Part shown: positions 1-13,539 of the stretch, in pieces | Numbering within the stretch: the first letter of the stretch is position 1 | How the letters are laid out: the number at the start of each line of letters is the position of its first letter | NCBI RefSeq assembly: GCF_958298935.1 | Contig: NC_084929.1 | Span: 28,523,501-28,587,500 of the forward strand | Length of the DNA: 64,000 bases | Direction: 5' to 3' | Source: Phragmites australis | Taxonomy: Eukaryota; Streptophyta; Magnoliopsida; Poales; Poaceae | Notes under the pieces: generated by a model | What the model was told of the DNA's origin: nothing | Databases searched by the model: none | The model's input: only the letters and a program-made list of their open reading frames with translations | Program-made: the position numbers and the translations under genes

Positions 1-1523
1 TCATGGGTCATGCAGTGACGTAGATAGCACATCCATACGACTTATGTATTGACAAGGAACACGAAAGCAAACCCCGGTGCGCATGCAGAACGCGTCCAAA
101 AACCAGACAGTGGGCATGCTGACTTTGATCCTGGTGGTTTGGCTGCTCTACTAGATAACATGGCTAGTGATGGCGTGGGGAACGCCATGGGGCTTGTGCT
201 GATGAAAGGGCATAGCGAACGATGCACTAGTTGGCTGGGAACGTCGATGCCAATCGGCGATAGCGACGTCCGTGGCGGCGTAGATTGAGCTTTGGTCGAG
301 GCTAGGGCTTGGCTAGGGGCTTAATATGATGGTAAAACAAGGGTAAGGAAGGAGAAGGATGGGTTCTCATCTTGCTTTGACAATCGGGGAAGGAGGATTC
401 GTAGAGACGACGACGTAGCGCATCACGAGCGGCAACGACGGCAACACCAGTGAACGGCGGTGCACGAGCAGGGCAGTTGCGGTGGTTAGGGCTTGGAGGC
501 ATGGAAAAGGGGTAGGGAAGGATGTGCAGGAGCTATTTATAGTGCTAGAGGCAGCTGACCGAGGTGGAGTCCAAGCTGGTCACAACCTGGGTTTGAGTTT
601 GAGTCGTTTAGGGTTTCATTTTCGCAGTCCTCTATTCCGAGGATGATATGTCTACCGTACGTACTCCAAATTAGACGTTTCTAGACTCTAAATTATAGTA
701 CTAAAAAATATCTACAACTTTGATATTCATTAAAACTTCTATAAACGCCATTTTGATTTCCAAAAATGCGTCACAAGATAAATTATGTGAACTGAGACTT
801 ATCTGCGTAGTACTGATTTCGAGGGCCATAACTCCTAGCTCCACTATCCAAAATAGGACTTCTATCAGTTCAAATCAAATCTCTCGATGATACCTAGAAC
901 TTTGGTATTGTTAAGATTTGCATTTGAGGCCATCTTATACTCCAAAACTGCGTGGGAAGATGAGACTGTTCTAGACTCCGTGAATATTTACAGATTTCAT
1001 GAATCCTTTGTGTTGGGCATTCTAGAAGACTTGTGTGCCGGTCAAGAGCTTGAGCTTCGGCAGGATTGAGTCTAGTGACACATTTGGTATATTTAGTGTT
1101 TTAGAAAAGAAATTTTTGCAGAGAAATTTGAATAGAGTTTAAATAGGATTTGAGGAAAAGAAAAGATTGACTTTAAACAAGGATTTGAATAAGATTTGAG
1201 TTGAACTAGAGAAGGATCATGCATGATCAAGGATTGAAGAGGTGATGAATTCAAAGATTTTGAATTCCAACCATTAAGATCCTTAACTGATTCACTGTTG
1301 AGTTTTATAAAAACATTTTCACTCAAAACACCAAAGAGAAATAAAAAAAAAACTCTAATGCATTTGCCTGGCTCATAGCAAAACTTAGCTTGCAATGAAC
1401 ACAAAAAACCTATATTGATTGATTGTTTATGAAAATAGGTTTTAAACCTATTCTAATGTTGAAGCTATTCAATAATTCTAATTTTTTTTAAGAGTTGCAA
1501 ATTCTGAAAACCAAGGTGTTGCA
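1..1523 (-). repeat. Tail part of a long Ty3/gypsy-type LTR (truncated by window edge)
   Basis: This stretch aligns by eye, in the same orientation and with many substitutions, to about 23,310-25,303. Shared landmarks include the GC-rich part near 60-290, the phrase 'gatttcgagggccataact' near 820, and the A-rich tail ending in an 'aattctgaaaaccaaggtgttgca'-like terminus at 1,523. The matching copy ends in 'ggtgaca' at 25,303. Such ends close the long LTRs seen elsewhere in this window. Strand is inferred from the related copy at 26,567, whose primer site lies on its left. The open frames here have no recognisable product. Confidence 0.6.
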
Positions 1524-1549
1524 ACTAAGGTCAACAAGTGATCAAATTA

Positions 1550-1562
1550 GCTCTGATACCAA
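1550..1562 (-). other. Retrotransposon primer-binding site (initiator tRNA-Met type)
   Basis: Read on the minus strand this is TTGGTATCAGAGC, the usual plant LTR-retrotransposon primer site complementary to the 3' end of initiator tRNA-Met. It places an LTR immediately to its right and the (lost) internal region to its left, both in minus orientation. Confidence 0.75.
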
Positions 1563-3539
1563 GTATACGACCGATATAGACAACTAGTAGGAGTGAATAG
1601 GTGTCTTACAAATTTCTTAAGAAATAGATGGTCTACTTCGTGTTCACCCAACGCTCCTCAAAAACGCACGAGTGGAAGCCAAATAGAGAGAAAGTTTGAG
1701 CCAACATTACTCCACGGAAGGAATATGAATCCAAGATTCCATTCGAGACCATTCCGTGTGTCTTAGCATTTGAAGCTCTCGACTTACAAAGAAACTAAAG
1801 AAGATGATCTCCAAGCAAATAAAACTCTTCAGGTTGATGTTCTCAAGACAAGGGAACTTAAGACCCTCTAGCAACAGGAAGAACAACTTTCCAAGGTGAA
1901 AAGATTACAGCTCAAAGGTAAAAACGAAAATCAACACTAAAAATAGAAAAATTTGCAAGGAAGGCAAGGGAACCAAAAGAATAAGACTAGAAGGAGATAA
2001 GTACGAGGATATGTAAGAAAATAATCTTTATTAAGTACAGATGCCAGCCCTATTTTCGGTAGATTACAAAGTTATTTCCCTCACAAAAACTCCAGCCTAC
2101 TAAAAGACTAAATCTATCATCTCCTTTCCTCTAAAACCTATCACTAGGCTATCAAATAGCTAACTTAAGACTCTCCCATAGCTCTACCCCTTTATTTATA
2201 GGACTAAAGAGGTGCTTTGACCCTTAAGTTTCCTTGTTCCCAAAAATCTCTCATTGGTAATGCACTCCTACCTACAATCGAGACATTTTGGTCTAATTTT
2301 TTTTTTGCTCCGTCCATCGAACGGCTATGGCTTCTTCATGACTTAGCTTCGCCTCGATGCAAGGTTCGTGATGATGCCGCGTGACCCTCCAGTCCTCCCG
2401 CGGTTTTGTAGCCAAACCGCGAAACCCTAGCACACTTTTCAAAGCATGACTAGCCGTCACTTGCTTTGACTCAAGCAAGCGTTCTGATGTTGACTCGTGT
2501 CCCTCATCTTGCGATCTTGACCGCTGACAAGTTTCTCCCACTCCGGATCCCTCGAGCCACCCTGTCACTTGCACCGGCATCCCATTCGCTTGACTTTATC
2601 AACACGCCATTTTCATCAATCACCTCATGCTTCGCTTGACCTCCACATATACTGCTAGGATCACCCTCGACTCTGTCCGCCCTCCTTGATCGTCCGACAC
2701 CAAGCACTTGCTTGGCCCCGATCATTTCATCGTCGACTGCCAAGTTACGTTCATTACCTGCACATCATGAGACAAGCAGACATTTCTCCATACTCCAAAT
2801 ATATCCAGGTTAGCACAAACCAAAAAATCCATAGTTCAGAACTCACTATGTGGAAAACTTGAGCACCGAATGTTCCGGTGTGTTCTGTTCCTGAACACTG
2901 GATCATCCGGTGAGCTCAGATCCATTTTGCGCCTAGAAAAAATACTCTCTGCAAGAAAAGGTCCGGCGCAACCTTCTGGTGTTAACCCTTCAGTCACCGG
3001 AACGTCCGGTGAGTTCAACTCTACTTGATCAGCGACTGACAACCTCTCTGCAAGAATTAGTCTGGTGCTCTTCTGAAACCATCGCTGGATCATCTGGTGA
3101 TCTCTTCAAATTTGGCGTCAAAATTCCTTCTCTGCAGAAAATGCTACAGTAAGCACAATGCCCCTACACTAGACTATCCGGTGTATTGATCAAATTTCTC
3201 CTCAGAGACAAAATTCTCCTACGCCAGCTTCAGCACAACAGCAGACCATCTGGTGCTTTAACTCCACTTTGGCTTCTTCACAAAAATGCTCCAGCGTCTG
3301 TTCCTTTAGAACACCGAACTATCCGGTGAAGACAAATTTTCTTACACCGGATTGGCCAGTGATCACTCTTTTCTTGGACTCATGCCAACTCTATTGTACT
3401 CTCCAATAGTGGTTAGCCATAAGCAAAATCATGCATAAACACACTCATGTCAACCAAGATCAACTCAAATCAACCGTTATCAATAGCTCATCACAAGCAA
3501 ACTAACGCACATATTCATTTGGTTTCTTAGGTACAACCA
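1563..3539 (-). repeat. Ty1/copia (SIRE/Maximus-like) LTR, minus strand
   Basis: The LTR abuts the primer-binding site at 1,550-1,562. Just inside its left end (1,585-1,610) is the complement of the 'CCTATTCAC-C/T-CC' phrase that typically closes copia LTRs of this group. A minus-strand TATA box (CCTATAAATAAAGG) lies near 2,195-2,208. The U3 half (about 2,860-3,370) is studded with imperfect TCCGGTG / CACCGGA motifs. The right end is set at the last 'CA' before the sequence changes character and is uncertain. No partner LTR or pol is present, so this is a fragment or a near-solo copy. Confidence 0.6.
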
Positions 3540-4862
3540 GTGGGCACATCATATGCATTATCGACATGTCCCAGACGTAAAACCGCCATACTGCTTAATC
3601 GTCGTGGGTGTACGCCTGTCGTTTCCTATTGCATTAGCACACAAAATTTCTGGTTTACGCGTGCCCGCGCGCAGCCCAAGTCGCAGGCGACGTGCTTGTC
3701 GTGGCCTACGGCTCGTGTGGGGCGCGCGATTGTGGGCTAAGGACGAGGTGGGTTGGGGGCGGGGAAGCCTACGAGGCGAGAGGTCCAAGTGGACTTTTTT
3801 TATAAAGTTTGTGTTGAAATTTTATTTAAATTTTTGTGTTGATATTTTTGTTGAAAAATTTGTGCTGAAATTTTTTTCTCGATAACTTTTCTCAACCCAC
3901 ACCCACCGGTACAAGTTTTTGCTGATAAAGTTTGTGTAGTACAAATTTTTGTTACAAGTTTTGTGAATAAATTTTATTACAAGTTTATGAACAAGTTTTT
4001 GTTACAAATTTTATGGATAAGTTTTTATTATAAATTTATGAACAAGTTTTATAGATAAGTTTATGAACAAATTTTGAAATCAACTTTTCTCAAAGACAAA
4101 CAAACTTGTCCCTGGGCCTCGCGTCCGCTCCCCCCACGCGCACGTGCTCCTCACGCGCCCACGGCCTGCTCCCCACGCGCGCTTTTGTGGCTTTGCTAGA
4201 TGCGCGACCTGATTAGCCACGCCCATTAGCACATGCATGCATGGTGTTATAAAACTACTCAGCTCAGCAAAGAGCCAATGCTCGATCGGTGCCTACTCAC
4301 GAAGTCATGTTCATCTTCCCCCACTGACTCGGGATGGTTTGGAGCATGCATACAGCATACGGCCGGGGAAGCCAAAACTTCACCCAACAGCCGCTGACGT
4401 AGACTCACGCACGTACGTATGAGAAGTCAAGTCACCCATGGGTACGTGAGCCGCTATCTACCAGTACTGTAGAGGCAGATAAAATGTCGTACGAGACTCT
4501 ACGAGCACAAGGCCTGCTTCTGCGATCGTGTTCCGGGAATGCACGAGTACATGGAACAACGGAGGGACGAAAGAAAACGCCGTCAAATCGATCAGATCAG
4601 TGCTGTAATGCCAAACCACGAGGAGAGTAGAGTGAGAATCAAGAGATCTTGCGCTTGTACGTCACGGCACCTACTACTGCATGTCAAATCCAGTGAGGAT
4701 TCTGTACCTCCTACCCTCAGTCGGTGGAGTTTCGGCCAAAATACAAAATTAGGTAATATATTTAACTGTATTTATTGAAATAGATAATATATCATCGTAT
4801 TTACAATTTTAACATTCGTATTTACAGTATATATATCGTGAACACTTTGTGCTTTAATAATA
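3540..4862. other. Non-genic stretch with AT-rich degenerate repeats
   Basis: No gene is recognised. About 3,795-4,090 is a degenerate AT-rich repeat built from variants of 'acaagtttttgttacaa' and 'tttatgaacaagtttt' at roughly 20-30 bp spacing. It is followed by a short GC-rich piece at 4,110-4,200. The rest (4,200-4,860) looks low-copy, with no coding signal I can support. Confidence 0.5.
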
Positions 4863-5116
4863 CTCCCTCAAATACAAAATAAATATTATTTTAAATTACA
4901 TATAGATAACTGTTTTAAATTTTAGTTATAGATTATTTTTATATATTGAGTTTGAATATTTTAAAATGATATGATCAGATTTGTCTTGAAAAATATTTTA
5001 ACAAAATATATATTTGTCATATTTTATTAATATATTATAATAAAAATAATAGTTAAAATTGTATTTTAGAGACATATCAATATTCAAAATGATACTTATT
5101 TTTAGAGTAAAGAGAG
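4863..5116. mobile_element. Stowaway-like MITE (Tc1/mariner group)
   Basis: The left end begins CTCCCTCAAATACAAAATAA. The right end, read as reverse complement, begins CTCTCTTTACTCTAAAAATA, so the termini are imperfect inverted repeats of the CTCCCT class. A TA dinucleotide flanks each side (4,861-4,862 and 5,117-5,118), the Stowaway target duplication. The body is 254 bp, AT-rich and non-coding. This is a non-autonomous element. Confidence 0.8.
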
Positions 5117-5118
5117 TA

Positions 5119-6249
5119 CTCAAACGGGTGGTAGTAACTGCTACTGCATGCAGTTCTGGACGATCATGGATGTGTTTGGTTCACCAGACAAGTTTGTGTA
5201 GAGCTGTGTGTATAAGTAAGTTGAGAGGTAGTCTAAACAGAGTTATATTTATTTAAAAGAAAAGTATTTGGTAAGCTATATCTGTTTTAATAGATTAAAC
5301 TGAGTTTCTGTTTAATTGAATAAACTTAAGACCATATAAGCTCATGTAATAGTTAAAATTATGTGGATTACTCGTATAAATATAATTTTATAATACTGAT
5401 AATTAAGTTTGCATATATGAATAGATGTAGAGCCTATATTCATTGGGTGAGACTGTAAAATGAAACTCAAATCAAGTTTTGCTTTCAAATCAAAAGTAGG
5501 TCGCATATTTATATCTACTCGAGTATATTTAAATAATAGATATAGATAATTAAATATATTTATTCTAATATTATATATATCTACGGACCCAGGCCCGAGA
5601 AGATGGGGCAACCCAACACACCATGATGGCTGGAGACGCTCCAGTAGTACTGGTAGCTTGAATTAGACGGTATGACATGATCAGGCCTGCAGCCCAGCAT
5701 CTGTGAAAGAGAGAAAGAGACAGGCACCGCACATGCATCTCATTCGGCAGTTTCTTGCATCAGGCAAAAGAAAGCGTGCGTCTCAGAGAGCCAGAGAGTG
5801 ATGTCAGGCACATTTCTTCGCTGCTGATAGTAGTCTAGTAGTAATTGTTAATGCGAAAACAGGGCCCCGGGAGTCGGGACTCTCAGTTCCCTCAGTAGTT
5901 TTACGTATTTATACTTTGCGCTCTGGCCTCTGCCCCGAAGAGCGAAGATTCAACTCCGTTTACCAGTTCTTGCCACTTCTAATAAGAGAAAAATACCCAA
6001 ACAAGTTTTTCTTGGAATCAAGAGCTTCAAAGGCTATAATGTAGAATATGCGCGGGATGCGATCCTTTTTCAGTACCATTATAATATGAAAGCAAACACT
6101 GTTGTAATATTAGCGGTGTTAAGATAAATCACTCATCGTAAATCCTAATATATGATACACTTTTGTGCACAAATGAGCAGCTTTGTTACAAGCACAATTA
6201 GCATAAAAAATAGAAAAATTCAAAACCTTTCTACTAAGTTCCTTGTATC
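5119..6249. other. Non-genic stretch, nothing recognised
   Basis: AT-rich to 5,580, then mixed composition. A MITE-like start (GGATGTGTTTGGTT at 5,168) has no matching right terminus that I can find. No coding region, RNA gene or clear repeat boundary is supported here. Confidence 0.4.
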
Positions 6250-8421
6250 ATCCGAGGGTTAATGAAATCTCAAACCTTACGTTGCTGAGAGTTGTTTCAA
6301 ATTAATGAGTACTTTGTTATCCGTCTCCATGAACTTGTTCATTACCCTCCCCCGGATAGCAAACAACAAACCATCTCTATAACCCTTCGCCTCTGTAGCC
6401 AAGGTACTAAGTATATTCACATACCAAACAACAAATGCGTCATGAAAGCCTTTATACTCATCTCAGAGCACCTAACTCGTCGCGCTAGTAAAGTTCTCGT
6501 AGAACGCACCATTAGTGTTGCATTTGATCCACCCTACGGGAGGCTTCTCCTACACGAGTTGACGGGGTCTCGGTCTTTCAATGCTTGTATGATGGAGTAT
6601 TTTTCTAGAGATTGAATGTCATATCTTGGGCCCAATATATTACAGGTCTCATAGACATCATTACCTCACTATGCCTTCTCTTGTTCTTGCCATCCATAGT
6701 GTCCACATTCCGCACAAGATGATGGCAGCTTCTCTCTTCGGGCATACCTCATTAAATAACAAATCCTGAGCCCATGTCAGTGGGTGCAGCTTTGGAAGTT
6801 TCACCCCTATAAGCTAATTTGTATAACTCTAAAAACATTTTTCCATGGAGTAATCTATCAGTACATGTCTGATACTTTCCTCCTCGGATCTACAAACTTC
6901 ACAAAAAGCAACCAAATCAATATGTCTTTTGTGCATAACACTTCTTGCTAGTAGAAATTCGTGGATCACTCTCCACCAAATAACTCTCACCTTAGGGGGA
7001 ACTTCCAGTTTCCAAAATATTTCCTATCTTTGGCCGAGGAACCACCAGGCATCAAATTGCCATCCCATTGTGGTCAAACTCCCAACAATGGCTTGTGTGC
7101 CGATTTAACAGAGTAAACTCCATGTCTTTCCAAGGACCAGGTCTAGAAATCCTCCTCGGCATGGCCCAATCGGGATTCTCAGAATGACATTGGCATCAAA
7201 AGGAAAGAACAATTGCCTGATGAGATTCATTCCATTGGCCACTAGCTATGCCTAGGTCAGCTACAAATTACACTTCTTGAGACCATCAACAGGGTTAATT
7301 GGTGTACCATTGGAATGATCTGGAATCCAATGATCTAACCAAATTTTCATGGTGTATCCGTTTGCAATTCTCTTGATCAAACTTTGTTGAAGAACATCGC
7401 GACCCACCAATATTGCACGCCATGTATGAATTGCATGTTTTTTTCCTTGTAGCAGAAAGAAAATCAGAATTTGGATAGTGTCTACCTTTCAACACCCACA
7501 CACATAGAAAGTTTGTATTGGTGAGCAATCTCAAGCCTTGCTTCCCAAACATTGATATGTTGAACAGCTGGAGATCATGAAAGCCCATATCGCCACTACA
7601 TTAGTAAGATGCTCCCATTTTTGCCAATGAACCTTGTGGCTATCTGCAGAGCTACCCCACCAATAGTTGGAGATCATCCTTGTCGTCTTCTTGCATATCT
7701 CTACTGGGTGTTTGAAGAAGCTCATGGGATAGGTTGGTGCAGCTTACTCCACTGATTTAAGAAGCACTTCCTTGCCCACACAACTCAGGTCCTTCTCACT
7801 CCACCCAAAAATGAGGCCCCTAAGATGACTTGTAATGTACTCAAAAGCCGCATTCAAGGACCGCTCTAAAGCTGTGGGCAATCCCATGTACTTCTAAGCC
7901 AATGCCTCATTATGTATATTCAAGCCCTCAAAGATTTATTGTTTCATAGTATCACTGCAGTCCTTATTGAAAAAGATAGTCGATTTATCTTTTTGCACAA
8001 AGTTGTCCTGAACCTTTATGATAAGAAAATATGCTGCAACCAATCAGCCCCTCTTTGTGATGCTTAAAAAAAAGATGCAATCATTCGCAAAAAGAAGATG
8101 TGAAATTCAAGGGAAGTGAACACTAACTCAAACACCCCTAGACAAGAACACTGGGCCACCTGATTTTAGCATGCAATAAAGACCTTTTGCACATAACAGA
8201 AAGATGTAGGGGGGTATGGGATCACCTTGCTGGATGCCTCTTGTCGGTTTGAAAGAATCAGAAAACTGGCCATTCACCCGCATTGAGAAGGAGACCAAAG
8301 TAACACATCTCATTACTAGGGAAATGAACTACGGACGAACCTTAGTTTCAGCATTGTACCATGAAGATAATTCCACTTCAACTTGTCATATGCCTTTGCC
8401 ATATCCAACTTGATAGCGCGC

Positions 8422-8453
<32 letters not shown>

Positions 8454-9638
8454 TATTTTCCATTTTTTTCCTTTAGGTAATGCGTGCACTCATAAGCAGT
8501 TAATACATTATCTATGATAAGCCTACCCAGTACAAAATCACTATGTTCCTCGGCAACCAATTTGCAGTTACCTTTGAGCACAACATATAAATGACATAGC
8601 ATAGAGAAATAGGCTAGAATTGCTTCAACTGTTACGGGGACCTAACCTTATTATTACCACGAGCACCGTATTGTTGAAGTCATCCGGCACCGTGCCTCCA
8701 TTCAAAAAGTCCAGAATAACTCTAGTAACAGTCGAACCAATTAAATCCTAGTTAACCTAATAGAAACCAGTTGTGAACCTATCCAATCCTGGTGATTTAT
8801 TTTTACCCATCATAAACAAAGCATTTTGTACTTCTTCGCCGATGTACGGCGACATAAAGACTTGTTCATATCTGTAGTAATTTTCCTCGGTACATGGTTT
8901 AAAATTACCTTTGGGTCGCACAAATCTTGTGCTGAAAACAAAGAGCCATAGAAAATTGGTTGCCATCAATTCCAAATCCTCTTGTTTTGTAAAGACCGTG
9001 TCATTTTCATCATATAAAGCATGTATTCTATTATTCATTGTTTTTTCTCTAGCTTTCGCTTAGAAGTAGCATGCATTTCTATCACCATATGTGAGCCATG
9101 AGATGTGAGACCTTAGTTTCTCCATTATCTCCGCGCAACCTACTAATTCAGACATCTTGACCATAAGATTGCGTTCCCATCTGGACGGCCCAAAACTGAT
9201 CGTATGAGCTCTCTCGCATTCAAGCTGCTTCCTCATTTTGGTCAAAGATTTGCGGACCGAGCCGAATGACTCTCGATCCCAAGATTGCAATGAGCCCTTC
9301 ACCCAGGTGAGTGTAGCATTCAACTGAGAAAGGTCAACAGCTGTAACCCCTGGATTCTCAAGCTCCTTTGATTAATTTCGCGTATGAATCATCCCTGCAC
9401 CACATGTTTTCATACCTGAATGGTTGACATCCACGTTCCCTTCTATCTCCAGGCCGGTTGCTTTCTAGAATAAGACAATAGTGGTGAGACTCGATCGTTT
9501 GCACATGGTAGACATTCACCATGCAAAACAGGTCAAGAAACGCGGGATTAGCAAAACCACGATCTAGACGAACATGTATATTTCTAACTCCCTGATGTCT
9601 GTTGTCCCATGTGTATGGGAGGCCAATGAAATCCAAAT
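6250..9638 (-). pseudogene. LINE ORF2, 3' part: endonuclease C-terminus, reverse transcriptase, zinc finger, RNase H
   Basis: Plant L1-type non-LTR retrotransposon, minus strand. In order from high to low coordinate: the endonuclease end with a conserved GLPYTWDN (about 9,610); a linker; reverse transcriptase with SFKPTRGIQQGDP (about 8,230) and the active-site box near 8,080-8,092; a WWG...HW region (7,560-7,700); a CxxC zinc motif with KVRVIWWRV (about 6,980); and an RNase H-like segment with GWIKCNTNGAF (about 6,540). Many stops and frameshifts interrupt it. The polymerase box reads F-A-N-D instead of F-A-D-D, and the endonuclease S-D-H motif reads S-H-H, so the copy is inactive. A (CG)n(CA)n microsatellite at 8,416-8,451 interrupts the coding frame. 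The 3' end near 6,250 is approximate. The 5' part continues at 13,540 beyond an inserted LTR. Confidence 0.85.
8416..8451. repeat. (CG)n(CA)n microsatellite
   Basis: A run of about 15 bp of alternating GC is followed by about 21 bp of CA repeat. It lies inside the decayed LINE reverse transcriptase, where it encodes a meaningless CVCVC/ARARA string on the minus strand. Confidence 0.9.
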
Positions 9639-12308
9639 TGTAAGACCCCAATTCCTGAGATCTCCTATGCCTCTTGTATCAGTCCCTGAATCAAGTAGCT
9701 GATACGTATAGTATAACAATTATAATATCACAATCAAACTTCAAACATAAGTATTAAGGTTTAGAGAACAAAATGTTTATAAACCATATATCACATTACA
9801 ATCTTGACCTAACAGCCAACAAAAGCACAACAACAAAAAATAACTCAAAGCCACAAGCAGCTAGGATGCGAACGTGATGTCTATGTCTACTCTTCATTCT
9901 CGCCTTCACCTCTGGTGTTGGCAGTGTCTGCTTCCTCATTCTAATGATAGCAAAAGTGAGTACAGAAGGTACTCAACAAATCCTATACTACTTTAAGGTG
10001 TTGATAGATGCATAAAGAGTAATTCAAGGTTAAGGCTTTACGGTTTGCTTTTAAGCGTAAAGCAGTTTTGTGTAGGTATTCAATTGTACTATGTACCATT
10101 AACCTTTAAGACTGTTTGAACAATAAAACCAAGTAACCAGTATTTTGAGAATTTTTATGTCCTAGGAGGGACTACACCTCCCACCGTAGTCCATATCATC
10201 AAATCTGATGTACCTCTAGTACCACACAACTCCTGATGAACTAAGCCATCAAACCTATCACACGGCTATCTAGTCTGCACACTCACTCATCAAGACATGC
10301 ACACCCTGAGTCTAGTTAAAAAGGTTCTGACTTCGCATGTCCATGATCATATTTAAATAGACTTACAATCTGTAGAGGTTGTACACTATCCTCACATGAT
10401 ATGCTCAGTCTCTAACCATTGCAAGTGGAGGAGCGAATCATACTGAGACTCTTCAAACACTTTTCCTTTCGGGCTTTTCTACGAGACCCGTCAAGTACTA
10501 TAGATCTTGTACTAAATGCCAGAGTTCATTTTTAAGCATTTGTTGGTCCCTGCACATTCAAACAGAGGTCCAAATAGTCACTTGACTGATCACTACTCCC
10601 AGCCTCCTAGTATCATGCCCAACTCAATCTAGTGAAAGAAAAGTCAAGTTCTGCCCAAAGATGATGCATGGTTGCACTGGGGTGGCTTAAGCATAGCAGT
10701 AAAATGACTCGGTCCTTAAGCGGACAGGGTAGGCATATTCTGGCAATGAATACCACAGAGGTAACTCAAGCACCTAAGAGCATCCTCGACCGGAGTACTA
10801 CTTTTCTTACCCCAGCCAAAATAGTTTTCGCCCATTCTTACACATCTCCCGTCATATCCCACATGACGTCAAGGATGTTACAACCATCACGAAATTCATA
10901 ACTATCAAGGATCCATGGTATACAGAATTCACAAACAGTGAATTGATATCTCCAAAGAGATGCATTTCAAGGTGACGTCTCCGAGGAGACGTATTCAAAC
11001 CTAAGCATGTTAGATATCAAGGTGCCATCCAACGTTAATACAGATAAAGATAGGAATCCTAGGTTGATATGTATTCTGGATGCTAACATTAAAGGCATGG
11101 TAAATGTTGATAGGATTAACTACTACAAGGAGTTTGAAAGAAAATGCAATATATAAAATATGTGATAATAAGTCTAGTTTTAGATGATCTTGTAGATTAT
11201 TTAAAAACATAGGTTCAATATGATCTAGGAGATATGACTTGCTTTCTCTAAAGCTCTCCTCTAAACCTTGGTCATAATCAGGATCCTCTGGGCTCTTAAC
11301 GCTTCCTGTGTAGCACTCACTGAGCTCTACTGGTTCTGCAATTGTATAGGTAGATCTCTAATTTAGATGAATAACAGTGAAAGAATCATCAAAATCAGAG
11401 CTAGAACGAAGAAGTTATGATTCTCGGAAGATTTAATAAAAAAATTAATCGAGAAAATATAAAATTACACTATTCATAGATGAGGCCCATAGGTGGGACC
11501 CCTAAAAAGTGCTGGGTAGGTCCAAGATGGGCTTGATTTGGACATGGACTTGGGTAAGGTCGAACTGTGTTGGGCTGGACAGATGTCTGCCCACTAGGCC
11601 GGCCCACTAGAGCATGGCCCAAAGTGGCTCACTAGCTTAGCAGGCTGGTGATGCATGGTTCGAGCCACGACCGGCCTGTGCGGTGCGTGGGTGGGAGTAG
11701 AGCGGCGAAGGGAATAGGGTCGATTGCGAAAAATCACGGTGGAGAGACACCGGAGCCTCACCAGATTTGCATCCCTGTCTGGGTCCCATGATGATAATCC
11801 CAGCCACCTACGCGCTATGGGGAACTCATTTGGAAGCTCGTTGATGGCTAGCAGCGCTTGGAGTGGCATCAGACAACATTTAGAGGGAAGACGACGGTGG
11901 AGCAAAGAAATTGGGCAACACCTCCCCTACTCTATGTGTGGTCTACTTGCAAGGAAAAGGAGCCTAGAACTCCTAGGCTATACGGCAAGACGTCCGAACC
12001 ACACACAAAGGGGATATGCACACGCCGGTGGTGACCATGGCACAACAACGGAAGATGAACACACGGCTGCACGTGGCCAGGAGATGTGAAGGCACGAGGA
12101 CAATGACAAGCTAGCTAGGAGGTTGCACAAGGGGACGGGGATGCTCACAGAGCTTGATATCGGCGATGGGCAGGATGGTGGCCGACTATGCGTCGAAGTG
12201 GCGACTATTGTGCTGCTTGGTCTTTGGCTCGGGCGGGCTCCCGTCGGGCTCCTAGGAGATGGAGGGCAGCATAGGGATGACGACAACCTCTTAGTACTCC
12301 TCGGTTGC

Positions 12309-12320
12309 TTGTGGGGGGGG
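12309..12320. repeat. Poly-G run
   Basis: Twelve consecutive G residues lie in the GC-rich middle of the long LTR. Length is probably unstable in replication and in sequencing. Confidence 0.8.
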
Positions 12321-13303
12321 GGGGACTCGACGAAGCTACAACGATGAGTAATGGTGATGGTAGTGGTTCTATGGTGGTGGCGAGGCGGGGAAACAAAGAA
12401 GCGGAGACCGAGCTAGTCTATTTATAGATGGAGGGAGATGAGCAGAGAGGCGGTGGGGCGCATTGTGCTGTCCTCAGTGAGTAGCATGACGGCAATGATA
12501 TTTCACGAGGGATGGCGGCTCTGAGCCGGCCACATGCATGCGACAAGCGCCAAAATCAAGCGGCGTTAGACAGCATGGGTGCCGCGCGTGAGAGAGCCGA
12601 GAGGGGAGAGAGAGTGAGAATGCGAGGCAAGTTGCTGACGCATTGAAATGCGGGAAGGCGAGGGCTGTCGCGGTGGTGGATAGCGTGGCGCGTCATGCTG
12701 GAGGAAGGAGATGTTTCAGGCACGGGCACTCCAGCGGAGAGGGCGCATGCCCAATGGCTAACACATGGACGACTGGGCTAGCGTGCAGGTGCGGGCGAGT
12801 ACAAGCGGGCTGGCACGCGGGGAGAGCTGAGCTGGTGGAGCGTGCTGGTGGGCCAAGCGGTGGAGCGGAGGGGGAAAACGAAGCCGGACCGACTGGCCGG
12901 TTAGCTAGGCCACTCAAAAGGGAGAGGATGGGGATTGAGCCTGGGAAAGAAAAGGAAAAGCGAAAAGGGTTTGGGGGGTTTGGGTTTGAATTCAATTAGA
13001 GTTTTTGAATTTGGATTGACTTTGGACTTAACATCAATTTAAATAAGTGTATTTGAATTGTGATAAGGAATTGGACCTTGTGATTCGAGACGGGATTTGA
13101 ATTCAAAGAATTTTAATTTAATTTGATTTGAGCCAAAGTGAAACTAAGAGTAGATTTAAATTTGAGAGACATTCAAATTCAAACCTCCACACAAAGAATC
13201 ATAAGAACAATAAACTGAAGCACATGAACAATTCAACGCATAGGGATGTTTAGAAATTAAGTTAGCGCATTTTGGAATACTTAGCCCAGTAATACATTTG
13301 AAT

Positions 13304-13436
<133 letters not shown>

Positions 13437-13539
13437 CAACTGTATATTTCCTCGATTTTAGTTAGCTTAATTAATCACAAAATTTTAAAATTGGATGAAA
13501 TTTGCTATAAATTAACATGCTAAAACTCAGGATGTTACA

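Noticed and set aside
5168..5600. Possible Tourist-like MITE starting GGATGTGTTTGGTT
   Set aside because: No matching inverted right terminus or flanking duplication was found.
11594..12999. GC-rich overlapping frames of about 100-120 residues
   Set aside because: They lie in the GC-rich middle of the solo LTR at 9,639-13,539, with no recognisable domain. A G12 run also makes the frames unreliable.
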